Shown here: positions 48,816-58,703 of the stretch, piece by piece | Position numbering within the stretch: position 1 is the stretch's first letter | Layout of the letters: each line of letters begins with the position of its first letter | From: Trichoplax sp. H2 | Lineage: Eukaryota; Placozoa; Uniplacotomia; Trichoplacea | Assembly: GCA_003344405.1 (NCBI GenBank) | Contig: NOWV01000053.1 | Coordinates: forward strand, 186,001-250,000 | Reading direction: 5' to 3' | DNA: 64,000 nucleotides | Made by a program: the position numbers and the translations under genes | Notes under the pieces: generated by a model | What the model saw: the letters and a program-made list of their open reading frames with translations, nothing else | The model's database searches: none | Told to the model about the DNA's origin: nothing

Positions 48816-49279
48816 AGTAAATCACCCGTTCAAATGAACGGGAACATATTCTATACAAAGCAATCCATTAAAAGAAAATTTGCAGCTATCTTACTATACA
48901 TGCTTTCTAGATAGGTACAAAGTTATATACGGTAACTAATCAATAAAACTGATCCTGTACTGGCCCTTTATTCGATTTTCATCTCTAGTCACGTCAACTA
49001 TACAACAAAATATACAACGACATTTGCCACTTCGGAAAGTATAACAATCACTATAACGTAACTGGCTGACTGCCGATTGCTATAGAGGTCCTTTATCCAA
49101 ATTTTTGAATCAACAATTATGCTGCCTATATCCATATTACAACAACTGCATTACTGTTAATTTTCATCAACACGATATAGTACTATTTGCTATTTCGGAA
49201 ACTGCCGACGATCAATATAAAGTAACTAGCAGACTACTAATGTCTTTACAGGCAAATTACCTCATTTTTCATAAACATT
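48816..49279. other. intergenic, no gene seen
   Basis: Partly degenerate versions of the following minisatellite can be seen from about 49100. Confidence 0.35.
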
Positions 49280-49830
49280 TATACTATAGTACTTATATCA
49301 ATTATAGCCTTGCTAGCATATATTACCAATTTTTGATTGACACTTATACCGCTCCTATCAATTATAGCCTTGGTAGTATTTACTGCCAATATTCAAAAAT
49401 ACTTATAATTTCTGGTGTCAATTATAGCCTTGCTAGTATATGTGTATGCTGCAAATTTTTATAAACATTTATACTGCCTATATCAATTATAACCTTTCTA
49501 GGATATACGGCCAATTTTCATAAGTGTTTATGCTGCTCATATCAATTATAGCCTTGCTAGTATATACTATCAATTTTCATAAGCATTTATATTGCCTATA
49601 TTAATTATAGCCTTGCTTGTATATACTATCAATTTTCATAAGCATTTATATTGCCTATATCAATTATAGCCTTGCTAGCATATACTACCAATTTTTACAA
49701 GCATTTACACTGTCTATATCAATTATCACCTTGCTAGCATATACAGTACTTCCAATTTTCATAAATAGTTATACTACCCATGTCATTTATAGCCTTGCCA
49801 GCTCATACTGCCAATTTTTATAAATATTTA
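49280..49830 (+). repeat. minisatellite, about 9 units of 59-65 bases
   Basis: Nine units carry CAATTATAGCCTTGCTAG or a close variant, starting at 49299, 49359, 49419, 49484, 49543, 49602, 49661, 49720 and 49784, followed by a TATACTGCCAATTTTCATAA-like half. Several units in a row stay open in one frame because the first periods are multiples of three; I read that as chance, not a protein. Confidence 0.9.
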
Positions 49831-49938
49831 TCCTGAACAATAATTGTCTTTTCATAGTCAATAGATAATTCTATAGTGCTATAAATCTTTTGCTATCTGA
49901 ATTTTTTTGTGAAGGGCCTGACAAACAGAACATCAATA

Positions 49939-50537
49939 ACTTCGATATTGAATGGAACTGTATATTAATCTTTGTACTGTGTTTCATACATAGTGTCCGT
50001 TATATATATATATATATATATTTCTATATATAGGTTAAATATATATATAATATATATAACTGTATTTTAGAGAACTATATCTTCAAACACGAACCCTTAG
50101 ATTAATACGTTCCTATAAAACGTTTGATATACAGTATATTACCGGAACTACTAGTCATTCCGTTCAGTATAAATTCAAGAACAGGCTTGAAACAAGAATA
50201 ATCTACAGTATATGATCGATTTGGGATACTAAAGTTTCAAGAATCACTGCTTGTAACACCCTACTAGTAGAACCGAAGGGACTAGCTTGATCAAGAAAAA
50301 ACAACAGGCCCCAGTTTGATCAAACAATGATTCCTTTATTGCCAAATTAGGTGGCATATGCTTGTAACACTCTACTAGTAGAACCGAAGAGATTAGCTTG
50401 ATCAAGAAAAAAAACAACAGGCCCAGTTTGATCGAACAATGATTCCTTTATTGCCNNNNNNNNNNNNNNNNNNNNACTTCGATATTGAATGGAACTGTAT
50501 ATTAATCTTAGTACTGTGTTTCATACATAGTGTCCGT

Positions 50538-50600
<63 letters not shown>

Positions 50601-50940
50601 ATATATATAACTGTATTTTAGAGAACTATATCTTCAAACACGAACCCTTGGATCAATACGCTCCTATAAAACGTTTGATATACAGTATATGATCGATTTG
50701 GGATACTAAAGTTTCAAGAATCACTGCTTGTAACACCCTACTAGTAGAACCGAAGGGACTAGCTTGATCAAGAAAAAAACAACAGGCCCCAGTTTGATCG
50801 AACAATGATTCCTTTATTGCCAAATTAGGTGGCATATGCTTGTAACACTCTACTAGTAGAACCGAAGAGATTAGCTTGATCAAGAAAAAAACAACAGGCC
50901 CCAGTTTGATCGAACAATGATTCCTTTATTGCCAAAGAAG
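49939..50940 (+). repeat. duplicated segment around assembly gap 2, with (TA)n and about 100-base units
   Basis: 49939-50455 and 50476-50940 are copies: both start ACTTCGATATTGAATGG, run through a (TA)n tract (about 50003 and 50540), and end with two roughly 100-base units marked by ACTAGTAGAACCGAAG and AACAATGATTCCTTTATTGC. The gap sits at the junction. A tandem duplication or unmerged haplotypes. Confidence 0.85.
50456..50475. other. assembly gap (20 N)
   Basis: A run of 20 N between duplicated flanks, as at the first gap. Confidence 0.99.
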
Positions 50941-51461
50941 GTGACGTATTGCATTGAACGATGATTCTATTTGTAATATAACGTCTTCAATCTAAATAAC
51001 ATAAGATATATAGTGCTATTCTACAAAAGGAATTAGACAGAGTTAATGTAAAATTATCCATGTATGAATGAGAAGGCAAGGCATCGTTATAGGAAGAAAG
51101 ACTCGTATAAATAAATGAAATGTTTACAGCGATCGTTGTTTACTGGTTACGATCGAATTGAACAGTGAAGGTAACTTACTCCCTCTTGGCTAAACTGGAT
51201 CCACTTGGATATTTTTCGGTCGTTTCCATCCTATTTTATTCGGCATGAATATTACTTATTAAAATTGTAAGAAAACATATAAAATAACCATTCAAATTAT
51301 CGTCTAATTATCAGCATAACATTGAGACTGCACTTAGTCGTTTTAAGATAAAATAGGTCGACTTTCATGATCTTTTGTCATGTTATTTTTTTACGAAATA
51401 ATTTTCAAAGAAAGTTCCTCGTAATGGTGAACAATTATCATTAGGTTCCTTAACAGATAAC
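50941..51461. other. upstream region of F-box copy 4
   Basis: AT-rich, with the AACTGGATCC family element at 51193 (269 bases before the ATG). Confidence 0.4.
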
Positions 51462-53636
51462 ATGGCTGATCAATTCAATTCAGATTCTTCTTTTCTATTC
51501 TTTACTTTGCCTAGCGAATTGATTTATAAAATCGTTAGCTTCCTCTATGGTGTTGAACTAGCCAAACTTCGCTTAGTTTCCTATCAGTTCAATGATTTTA
51601 TACTAGGCCAAGATCAACTGGCGTGGAAAAAGACAATCTATTCTGAATTAACTACCAATCCAGAGTTGTTGAGCCATGAACATTATCAAGACTTTTATAA
51701 GAGAGCCTATCTAGGAATATATCGGCACGTCACTGATTGTCTTACAAAACATGATCAACAAACTTGGGGCTTTACTAGTCAGTATGATGGTTATGCAACA
51801 GTTTCACATTACATCGAGAAAAATTACTCCTATGGCCAGTACTTAAAGGAAGAAGAAGAAATACGGCAAGATGCATCGATCGCAGACATGAATGATTATG
51901 ATCGACGACATCGTTTATGCTCTTACTTAGGCTTGGCAGCCAAACATGGCTTCGAAATTTGGGCTAAAAAGCTATGCCAACAAGCAGTTAAAGCAAGTGG
52001 TATTCACTCTACTCATTCAGTAGCAACTCAAAATTGTGAATATTACTTTATCTGTCCACTCTTTCTAGCTATACTTGAAAATAATGATTCGATGATTAAG
52101 GAACTCATCGAATTAGGAATTCGTTATCATTCCCCAAATCCACGGTATATAAAACAATCAGACGATGGCACTTTAGGAGAATATTCTTGTAGACTATTAC
52201 ACGATTCAGGAGGGCAAATCATTACTACTCATATTATTTGCAAAGTAGTAACATGCTTACGTCATGATCCTCACTTATTAAAAGTATTTTTGAATTCTTT
52301 GGCTTTACCTCCTATTCACCAAGCAGCAATCTATAAAAATATTGATGAATTTAAAAGATATGTCGAAAGTGGTGGACATATCAATCTCAATATCTCAGAT
52401 AATTACTACATGACACCTTTAATGTATTGTATATTACTAAGCCGAGAAGATATTATCGACTATATCTACAGCTTTAAGTCAAGTATCATCGTTGGTCATC
52501 GTTTGGCGGATCCCATCAGAAATGTATTAAATAGTGTTGAATATAAGGCCGTAAAAGTTATAAGAGAACAGGATCGTGAATGTTATCATTTTATTGTTTC
52601 TGAAATATTTAAGGATGAAGAAATATTTACCATCAATAGCCAAAATGATGCATTACCATTGATTTTAGCTGATTTAATTGATAAAGATGTGTTTCATGCC
52701 GCTTGTCGGGGTGCAATCTGCTCTCGTAATAGTCGTGCAATTTATTTATTAACATCGGATTTACCTATATTGGTGCAATTCCATATGAGTTCTATCGCCT
52801 GTAGCCAACATTTATTGACACAAATTACATGTACAAGAAATGAAGTTATTGCCAGTCATGGTATAGAGTTGCTTCATAAAGCAATAAGATATGGAAAAGA
52901 TAGCTGTATTCGGCAATTGATTCAAGAAGGCGTTGAGTTATCTGTGATCGGTGATAATTTGTGGTATGCACTGGAGAATATTTTATCTGCGTTTATAGCC
53001 TTACCAAGGCCTTCGATATTTGCAAGTAATATCGAATATAGGGAGTTCCATCAATTTCAAGTCCAGTTGTGTAACCAAGATTTTGATCCTAATGCTATCG
53101 CTGAAACACTACTGCCTTATAAATTGGCGAAAGCAATTGCAGATCTGCCCAAGTTTCTGACCCCAAATATTACTGTCGGTGACTTTATAACGGAAATAAT
53201 GCTACACACAATGTATAGTGACTGGAAACGTCCAATTTTTAATGATCATAAACTACAAAATAGACTGACCGAAATTAGCTGTGCACTGTTAGAGAAGCTT
53301 CTGGCTCTTAATAAAAACCATAATGAAATCAACGCACGTACTAGAATGTCTAGTTTCAAGCAAGGAACTTTACTACATGCTGCAGCTCGACTTGGAAATC
53401 CGGCTTGGGTACAATTGTTATTGCAAGCAGGTGCAGACAGACAAATAGAGGACCTTGCGCTAAGGAAGCCAGTCTACTACACTAAAAAATTTAGTCGAGG
53501 GCGGCAGCTATTGAAAACAGAAGGGCAAATTAAAAATCTCTTAGCGGATATACCAGTTTATCACGTTGTCAAATGGACGTGGGAGTGTGCATCCTTGTTA
53601 GAAAATTATCAATCATGTTCACTACCATCAAAGTAG
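51462..53636 (+). CDS. F-box and ankyrin-repeat protein, copy 4 (intact)
   Basis: Single frame of 724 residues, the longest copy, from ATG at 51462. The F-box reads FTLPSELIYKIVSFLYG and ELAKLRLVS. Then FYKRAYLGIYR, EKNYSYGQYLKE, HGFEIWAKKLCQQAV, CPLFLAILENN, ankyrin repeats at about 282-335 (IHQAAIYKNIDEFKRYVE, MTPLMYCILLSRED), a helical middle, and a last ankyrin repeat at about 635 (LLHAAARLGNPAWVQLLLQA). After the last repeat comes an extra linker of about 25 residues before the tail NYQSCSLPSK; the same linker region is expanded in copy 3 and the 47.6 kb relic, which marks a subfamily. AATAAA follows ten bases after the stop (53646-53651). A predicted SCF adaptor. Confidence 0.85.
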   Translation: MADQFNSDSSFLFFTLPSELIYKIVSFLYGVELAKLRLVSYQFNDFILGQDQLAWKKTIYSELTTNPELLSHEHYQDFYKRAYLGIYRHVTDCLTKHDQQTWGFTSQYDGYATVSHYIEKNYSYGQYLKEEEEIRQDASIADMNDYDRRHRLCSYLGLAAKHGFEIWAKKLCQQAVKASGIHSTHSVATQNCEYYFICPLFLAILENNDSMIKELIELGIRYHSPNPRYIKQSDDGTLGEYSCRLLHDSGGQIITTHIICKVVTCLRHDPHLLKVFLNSLALPPIHQAAIYKNIDEFKRYVESGGHINLNISDNYYMTPLMYCILLSREDIIDYIYSFKSSIIVGHRLADPIRNVLNSVEYKAVKVIREQDRECYHFIVSEIFKDEEIFTINSQNDALPLILADLIDKDVFHAACRGAICSRNSRAIYLLTSDLPILVQFHMSSIACSQHLLTQITCTRNEVIASHGIELLHKAIRYGKDSCIRQLIQEGVELSVIGDNLWYALENILSAFIALPRPSIFASNIEYREFHQFQVQLCNQDFDPNAIAETLLPYKLAKAIADLPKFLTPNITVGDFITEIMLHTMYSDWKRPIFNDHKLQNRLTEISCALLEKLLALNKNHNEINARTRMSSFKQGTLLHAAARLGNPAWVQLLLQAGADRQIEDLALRKPVYYTKKFSRGRQLLKTEGQIKNLLADIPVYHVVKWTWECASLLENYQSCSLPSK

Positions 53637-53645
53637 AAGCTATTA

Positions 53646-53651
53646 AATAAA
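53646..53651 (+). terminator. AATAAA after F-box copy 4
   Basis: A canonical polyadenylation hexamer nearly abutting the stop codon; a usable signal would give a very short 3' UTR. In such AT-rich DNA it may be chance. Confidence 0.35.
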
Positions 53652-53997
53652 TGACTTTTGTAGAAGCAGTCATTAAGCAAACGGTATTTATAACTTGATC
53701 GGTTATCCATCCTGAATTAATAGAGCTTTGCTTGATTGACTGGAAGATAATCAAGCAATTTAAAATTTTACTACGAAGATTATTTAGGAAAACGTGGATC
53801 TTAAATTAAACTGTGTAAGCAATCAAAACTAATGATTTTCAAAGCTTTGAAGAAAATTATCTTCTTTACTTTCGTTGCTTCTATACAATTAAGAAAAATC
53901 CCTAAAGCAGCCATTCCCTGAAGGAACAAATAAAGTAAAGATCTACCTAAATGATACCTTATTACAATCTATAAATCGATTTAAGGTACGGTATTTT
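53652..53997. other. intergenic, no gene seen
   Basis: AT-rich sequence; nothing recognised. Confidence 0.4.
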
Positions 53998-54210
53998 ACA
54001 TTCTACAGTTAACTATGGCTTTGAAATTTGGGCCGATGATCTACTCCAACAAAAGCTGAATCAATTATAGAAGTCTTTAGTATTGGCATTCCTATAACTA
54101 AACATAGTACCATTAACGAAGAAGTCTCCTTAATTAATCTAATCGTCGATTTTCTTTTTTTCACTAATGGTAAAAAAATCTAATCGAAATGAGAATTCCT
54201 TAATAATTTA
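53998..54210 (+). pseudogene. decayed F-box/ankyrin fragment (first ankyrin part)
   Basis: NYGFEIWADDLLQQKLN (about 54009-54060) matches HGFEIWAKKLCQQAV of copy 4. A later piece with KNLIEMRIP-like sequence (about 54170-54205) matches the IKELIELGIRY block at the expected distance. Stops and shifts lie between them. Confidence 0.6.
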
Positions 54211-57139
54211 AAAAACTACGATATACGAATATAGCTCTACGATTACTTATCGTATTGGTCTTACAACTTACTCTCTATATTCTATTATAAAAGATATTAT
54301 CAGCAAAATAATAACATATGCAATAATTCGTGATCAGCATTTATTGTAGACATATATAAAATTCAAGAGATTATCTGTAATCCATTAAGTTGCAACAAAT
54401 AAAGACATTGATTTATTCACTAGATTCATAATACGATATAGATATACCCACGTTAATACCAATATGTTACTGTAGTAAAATATTTTACCAAATAGCATAA
54501 TACTAAATTGAGATGAAATATCTGTTACATCTACAATTTGAGCGTTAACGTTTTTCTGATCATCATTATCTGGTTCCATCAGGGCTTTAGTAAGCGGTAT
54601 GAAGTATAGCTTGCTAAAAATGTCACTAGTACGTGATTACGAATGCACTGAAGTCGTATATATGATATATTTGTCTATGAAAATTCTTTTTACTGCTATT
54701 GACAGTATGTATTACTATTTTCACTTAGATTAAAATGATTATCAATGTTCTTCATAGCTATTCTAATAGCTGTAAGAAGATACAGTGTTTGTTAGAGATT
54801 TGGAACCAGATTTGAAAATCTAGCTAAAGTTCCATATAATACTTTGTACTACAAACAGATAAAAGTAAGTAAATTAAGGACCATGTATCTGAAAAATCAG
54901 GCTAGTAATTATTGAATCATTTGAATGTAGACATAATGTATATTACCCTTGCTACCGATACTGGAAGTATGCAATGTCTTGGATATTTATTTATTGTTGT
55001 TATTCATGTTTACCCTATAATGATCGAATCTACTGTTTAAGGTATACTTATCTCAAAGATAGCTTAATTAAATGAATATTTAATTAGTTTACTTAACTAT
55101 ATTATTTTCGACTTATATTTGGTGGCTGTGCTGTGACTATGAAAGTGACTTTGCCTATTTGATTTATGTGTTAATATGATTTAAATGTTAATATGGAAAG
55201 CTATTCAATATTGATGTTAAATACCGATATTAATCTATATTTGGGTAAGAAAATGTTTAAATAAGTTATATTGACATATTCTATATCTAAATTTGTACTC
55301 CAAATTAGAATAAAATATATCGAATCGTAATCGATATAGCATTATCCTATACTTGAGAATTAAACATTAGATTAACATGTGCGTAATAATATTCAGAGTC
55401 ACAATTATCGTTCACAGTCTAGACGGACATAAACGCTCGGTCAAGTCAAACTGAACATAGCTTAGCTATAAAGCATTAATTGTGGAGTTTTATAAAGTTT
55501 CGGCAATCTATTTCGTCATGCTGTTCAATAAGCTAGCTTTGATTGTTTTTGTCTCTTCGCCGAACAGAGAGTGCCCGGATGGGTTCATTTTAAATTGGGC
55601 TCTGGTGGCAAGAGTAACATTTCCGTTTCGTCTAATCATTCTTTCTACGATATAATTATTCATTATTGTTTTCGACCAGATTTATAGAAATACGGCGAAT
55701 AGGTTTACTAACAAAATGATCTATCCTGATTTGCCACTAAAGCTGTACTAATAGCAGTAAAACTCAGCAGTTATAAATATTGAACAATTGGTAAAGGGTC
55801 TCGTTTGATCGACTAAGGAAAAATCTATTTTATCCAAATTATTACGAGACAAGTTACTTCGGATAATTAATATCTACAAGTATGTCGAATCAGCTAATAG
55901 CGGATTGTATTAATCGTTTTGAAGATCATGCTGTATCTGATCCTTCTTTTGCTATTACTCCAAACTATTTTCACCTATGCTGTATTTAATCCTACAAATA
56001 TACTCTCTCCCTGCGTTCAATTAAAGATATCTATACCACTGTCTTCTTATTTTATTGTATTTGTTCCAATTAATTAATATATCAGCTGATGCTACTCAAT
56101 TATTGAAGCTTTAGTTCAACATAATATGAATGCTGATCTGTTAGAACTGTCTCTCTGTCTAGCTATCTTGTACATTACTTGCTCTTTAATAAGCAATTTG
56201 ATGACAGTTTTTAATCCACTTTAATCTGTCAAAATATTAATCAATAAAGTGTACGAAACAGAATAACAGCTGAGCTTATCGTTTGGGTGGACAGACATTT
56301 AGCCTAATATCGCCTATAAATTGCATCCGAATCACTTTATTATGAAAGTACTTTAGTGTGTCGACAGCCGATTCTGAATTGACTGATTTTTTTCTAAATT
56401 AAGTAATATTACATTGTATTCCATTGCCTGTTGTTAAACTCTATTTGGCAATTATTAGAATTGTCTAGAGTAAATCGTAAGGATCGTAATAAATTGTCTA
56501 ATGATCTAAAAAGATAAACTCGCGGCTATATCTGGCCAGGGATAGGTGATACAACCAGTTTCATACGATATAGCATATTCTTACAATTATAATTTAATTT
56601 AATTTATTTATTTATATTAAGCTACAATTATACAGGGCACAGATTTAATAGCAACTAGGTTGTTGAGCACTACTACGGTGCAATCTAATGTATTGCATCA
56701 TTATTAAATGGTGCATTAATATATTAATGAAATAAATAACAACCACTATATACCATAATAATTCTGTTGAATTAGTATATTATTCTGTATAGCATTGTAC
56801 TTAGGTCCTGGATAGCACCTTGAGTACATGTAAGTAGATAAAAATTTTAGTTCATTCGGGAATTGATTAAGTTGAGGAACGGCACGGTTCCCATTCCGAT
56901 ATTGGACTTCTTTAATAGAGTTTTTAAAATTGTAAGAAGGTTGTGGTTTTCTTTTTGTATTCTGTGTAAGAATCTACCTGAGTCAGGTAAGTCGTTAATT
57001 CTATTACTTTATTATAAGATCAATTTGAAGTTTAGATCCTGGATATATCATAACTGTTATATGTTTAGGAAACAGTCGGTAGATGGCATAGGGGGTGTGG
57101 TGTCCCCACCTGATGATTCGACTTTGGATGATTGATCAA
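54211..57139. other. intergenic region, no confirmed gene
   Basis: AT-rich, with an (AATTT)n-like low-complexity tract near 56588-56620. Two open frames were considered: a minus-strand 64-codon frame at 54385-54579, hydrophobic in its second half, and a plus-strand frame at 56866-57132 with LRNGTVPIPILDFFNRVFKI in a GC-richer patch next to the dispersed repeat. Neither is recognised; the second may be a transposon remnant. Confidence 0.35.
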
Positions 57140-57149
57140 TGTCCGCAAG

Positions 57150-57310
57150 TAATCTTCGTTTTTTTCTTCTTGGACCTGTTGCATATGATAAAATTTATGT
57201 ATATCAATTTAGTGTCACAAATATAAAGTGATTATACCTTTCTTAGAATGATAATACATATGAATCATTCAATGACATTCTAAGTCAGGAGATAGCCTTA
57301 AAAATTAAAA
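57150..57310 (+). repeat. dispersed repeat, copy 2
   Basis: It matches 43145-43385 in order: TTCTTCTTGGACCTGTTGCA, then GTGATTATACCTTTCTTA and AATACATATGAATCATTCAA. It has a deletion of about 60 bases in the middle relative to copy 1. Confidence 0.6.
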
Positions 57311-57499
57311 ACCCATTTCATACCGTGCCTATTCGAAATAGTATTTCGCTATCAACCTCAAAATTAAAAGACACAACGGCAATAAATGCTTACAACGCTA
57401 GCTTTACAGTAATATCTCTTCACTCGACTGCAAAAAGATATTAGCAAAGTAACACCTGCATCTATTGTGATCTTTACTTAAAAATACAGACATTTATAA
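57311..57499. other. intergenic, no gene seen
   Basis: Short AT-rich spacer between the dispersed repeat and the next relic. Confidence 0.35.
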
Positions 57500-57990
57500 A
57501 TTACTTTAGTTGATCTTTAATCTATCAAGCTGTAGCCCGTAACGATATTGACTAATTTACCAGACTTGCAGTGTATAGATATTCAATGCCGTGGATAGTT
57601 ATAATATGATGCCTATAATATTTGGCATTACGATAAATTATTCACTACATCTATATTAAATATTAGCATTTGCTGTTCAACGTTTAGTTTAATCCTTGAG
57701 AATTTCATCTAATAAAAGTCAATAGAATGTCGCTGCATTTTAAAATTTTTACCAGAACATGATTATGAATGTTGCAAAGTTGTAAACATGGAGCATTTAC
57801 TGATGCAATTTTTATGCTGCTAATAGGTATGATAACAGCTAACATCCGTTTTAGCTGAGTGAATCAAGGTATTCTTTATATATTGTGTTTATTGGGCTGT
57901 AATCTTTTCTCGAAAGAGTCACATAACTTACTTATTAAATTCAGACTTATCTATAGTACGAATTAGAAACTCTCACTATCGCCCAAGAAA
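57500..57990 (+). pseudogene. decayed F-box/ankyrin fragment (central)
   Basis: Three blocks in family order and spacing: IYQAVARNDID with DSYNMMPIIFGIT-like sequence (57516-57632) for the central ankyrin repeats; PEHDYECCKVV (about 57750-57785) for the REHDYECYKAV block; and a stop-broken AVIFSRKSHNLLIKFRLI-like block (57885-57960) for AISSRxSxxIxLLxSDL. Frames shift between blocks. Both ends of the gene are missing. Confidence 0.65.
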
Positions 57991-58703
57991 GAAAATATCA
58001 GATTATAGCAATTTGAAAACAGACAATTTAGAATCAAAGTATATTTGTGTAAAAGTCTAAATTTTTAACTTTAGAACAGACAACATCGGATCAAAGCACT
58101 GCAACTATAAAATCTCATATAGAAACTTAAGGAAAAACTGCAAATTTGAGATAAGCGCACGTGAATATTTTAATAGAAAGAATATCTGCAAAATTCATTG
58201 GCACTAGAAAGTTTTATTTTTTTACCTCAAACCCTTTATGCTGTACAGTATATACTGTATAGAATAGAAAAGTCAAGGAATATATCCTTACAGCCAGTGT
58301 ACAGGTAATTAATGTGCATATTATTTATATTCGTGCATAAAAATATGATAATTAAATAATGCGGCCTATCCATATGGATCAAGATGTTATGTAGCTCTAT
58401 TAAGATGTATTTTAATATGTAATACTATCTAAGAATAACATAGGTATCCAACTAACGAGGCTCCTCTTCTCGATAGAAAGCCATCACAGAGCTTTCTCAG
58501 GCTTAATGCAAAATAGAACCTATTATGTTTTAAAGTTCTGGCAATAGTGTTCTACATAAAATGGTAGTATACAGGCTTTACTCTGTTTCGTATGATCAAC
58601 CTTTATCAAACTTTTGGCGCTAAACTTATTTGCAATCCTAATAAATCTTCAATTTATAAATACATATTAATTAATAGAGTAACTTCTTTGTAATTGAACT
58701 AAA
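57991..58703. other. upstream region of F-box copy 5
   Basis: AT-rich, with a short ACAGTATATACTGTATAG palindromic patch near 58244-58261. No gene is seen. Confidence 0.4.

Noticed and set aside
49105-49823. Open frames encoding repeated NYSLASIYYQFL-like peptides
   Set aside because: The frames are created by the minisatellite, several of whose periods are multiples of three; later units are 59 bases and break frame. No start context or domain.
49280-49830. CRISPR-like array
   Set aside because: Eukaryotic context, diverged units repeated along their whole length rather than constant repeats with unique spacers, and no cas genes.
54385-54579. 64-codon minus-strand frame as a small membrane protein
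   Set aside because: The second half reads like intronic DNA (a GTAAAAT donor is present), no downstream exon stays open, and no family is recognised; left unannotated as a gene.
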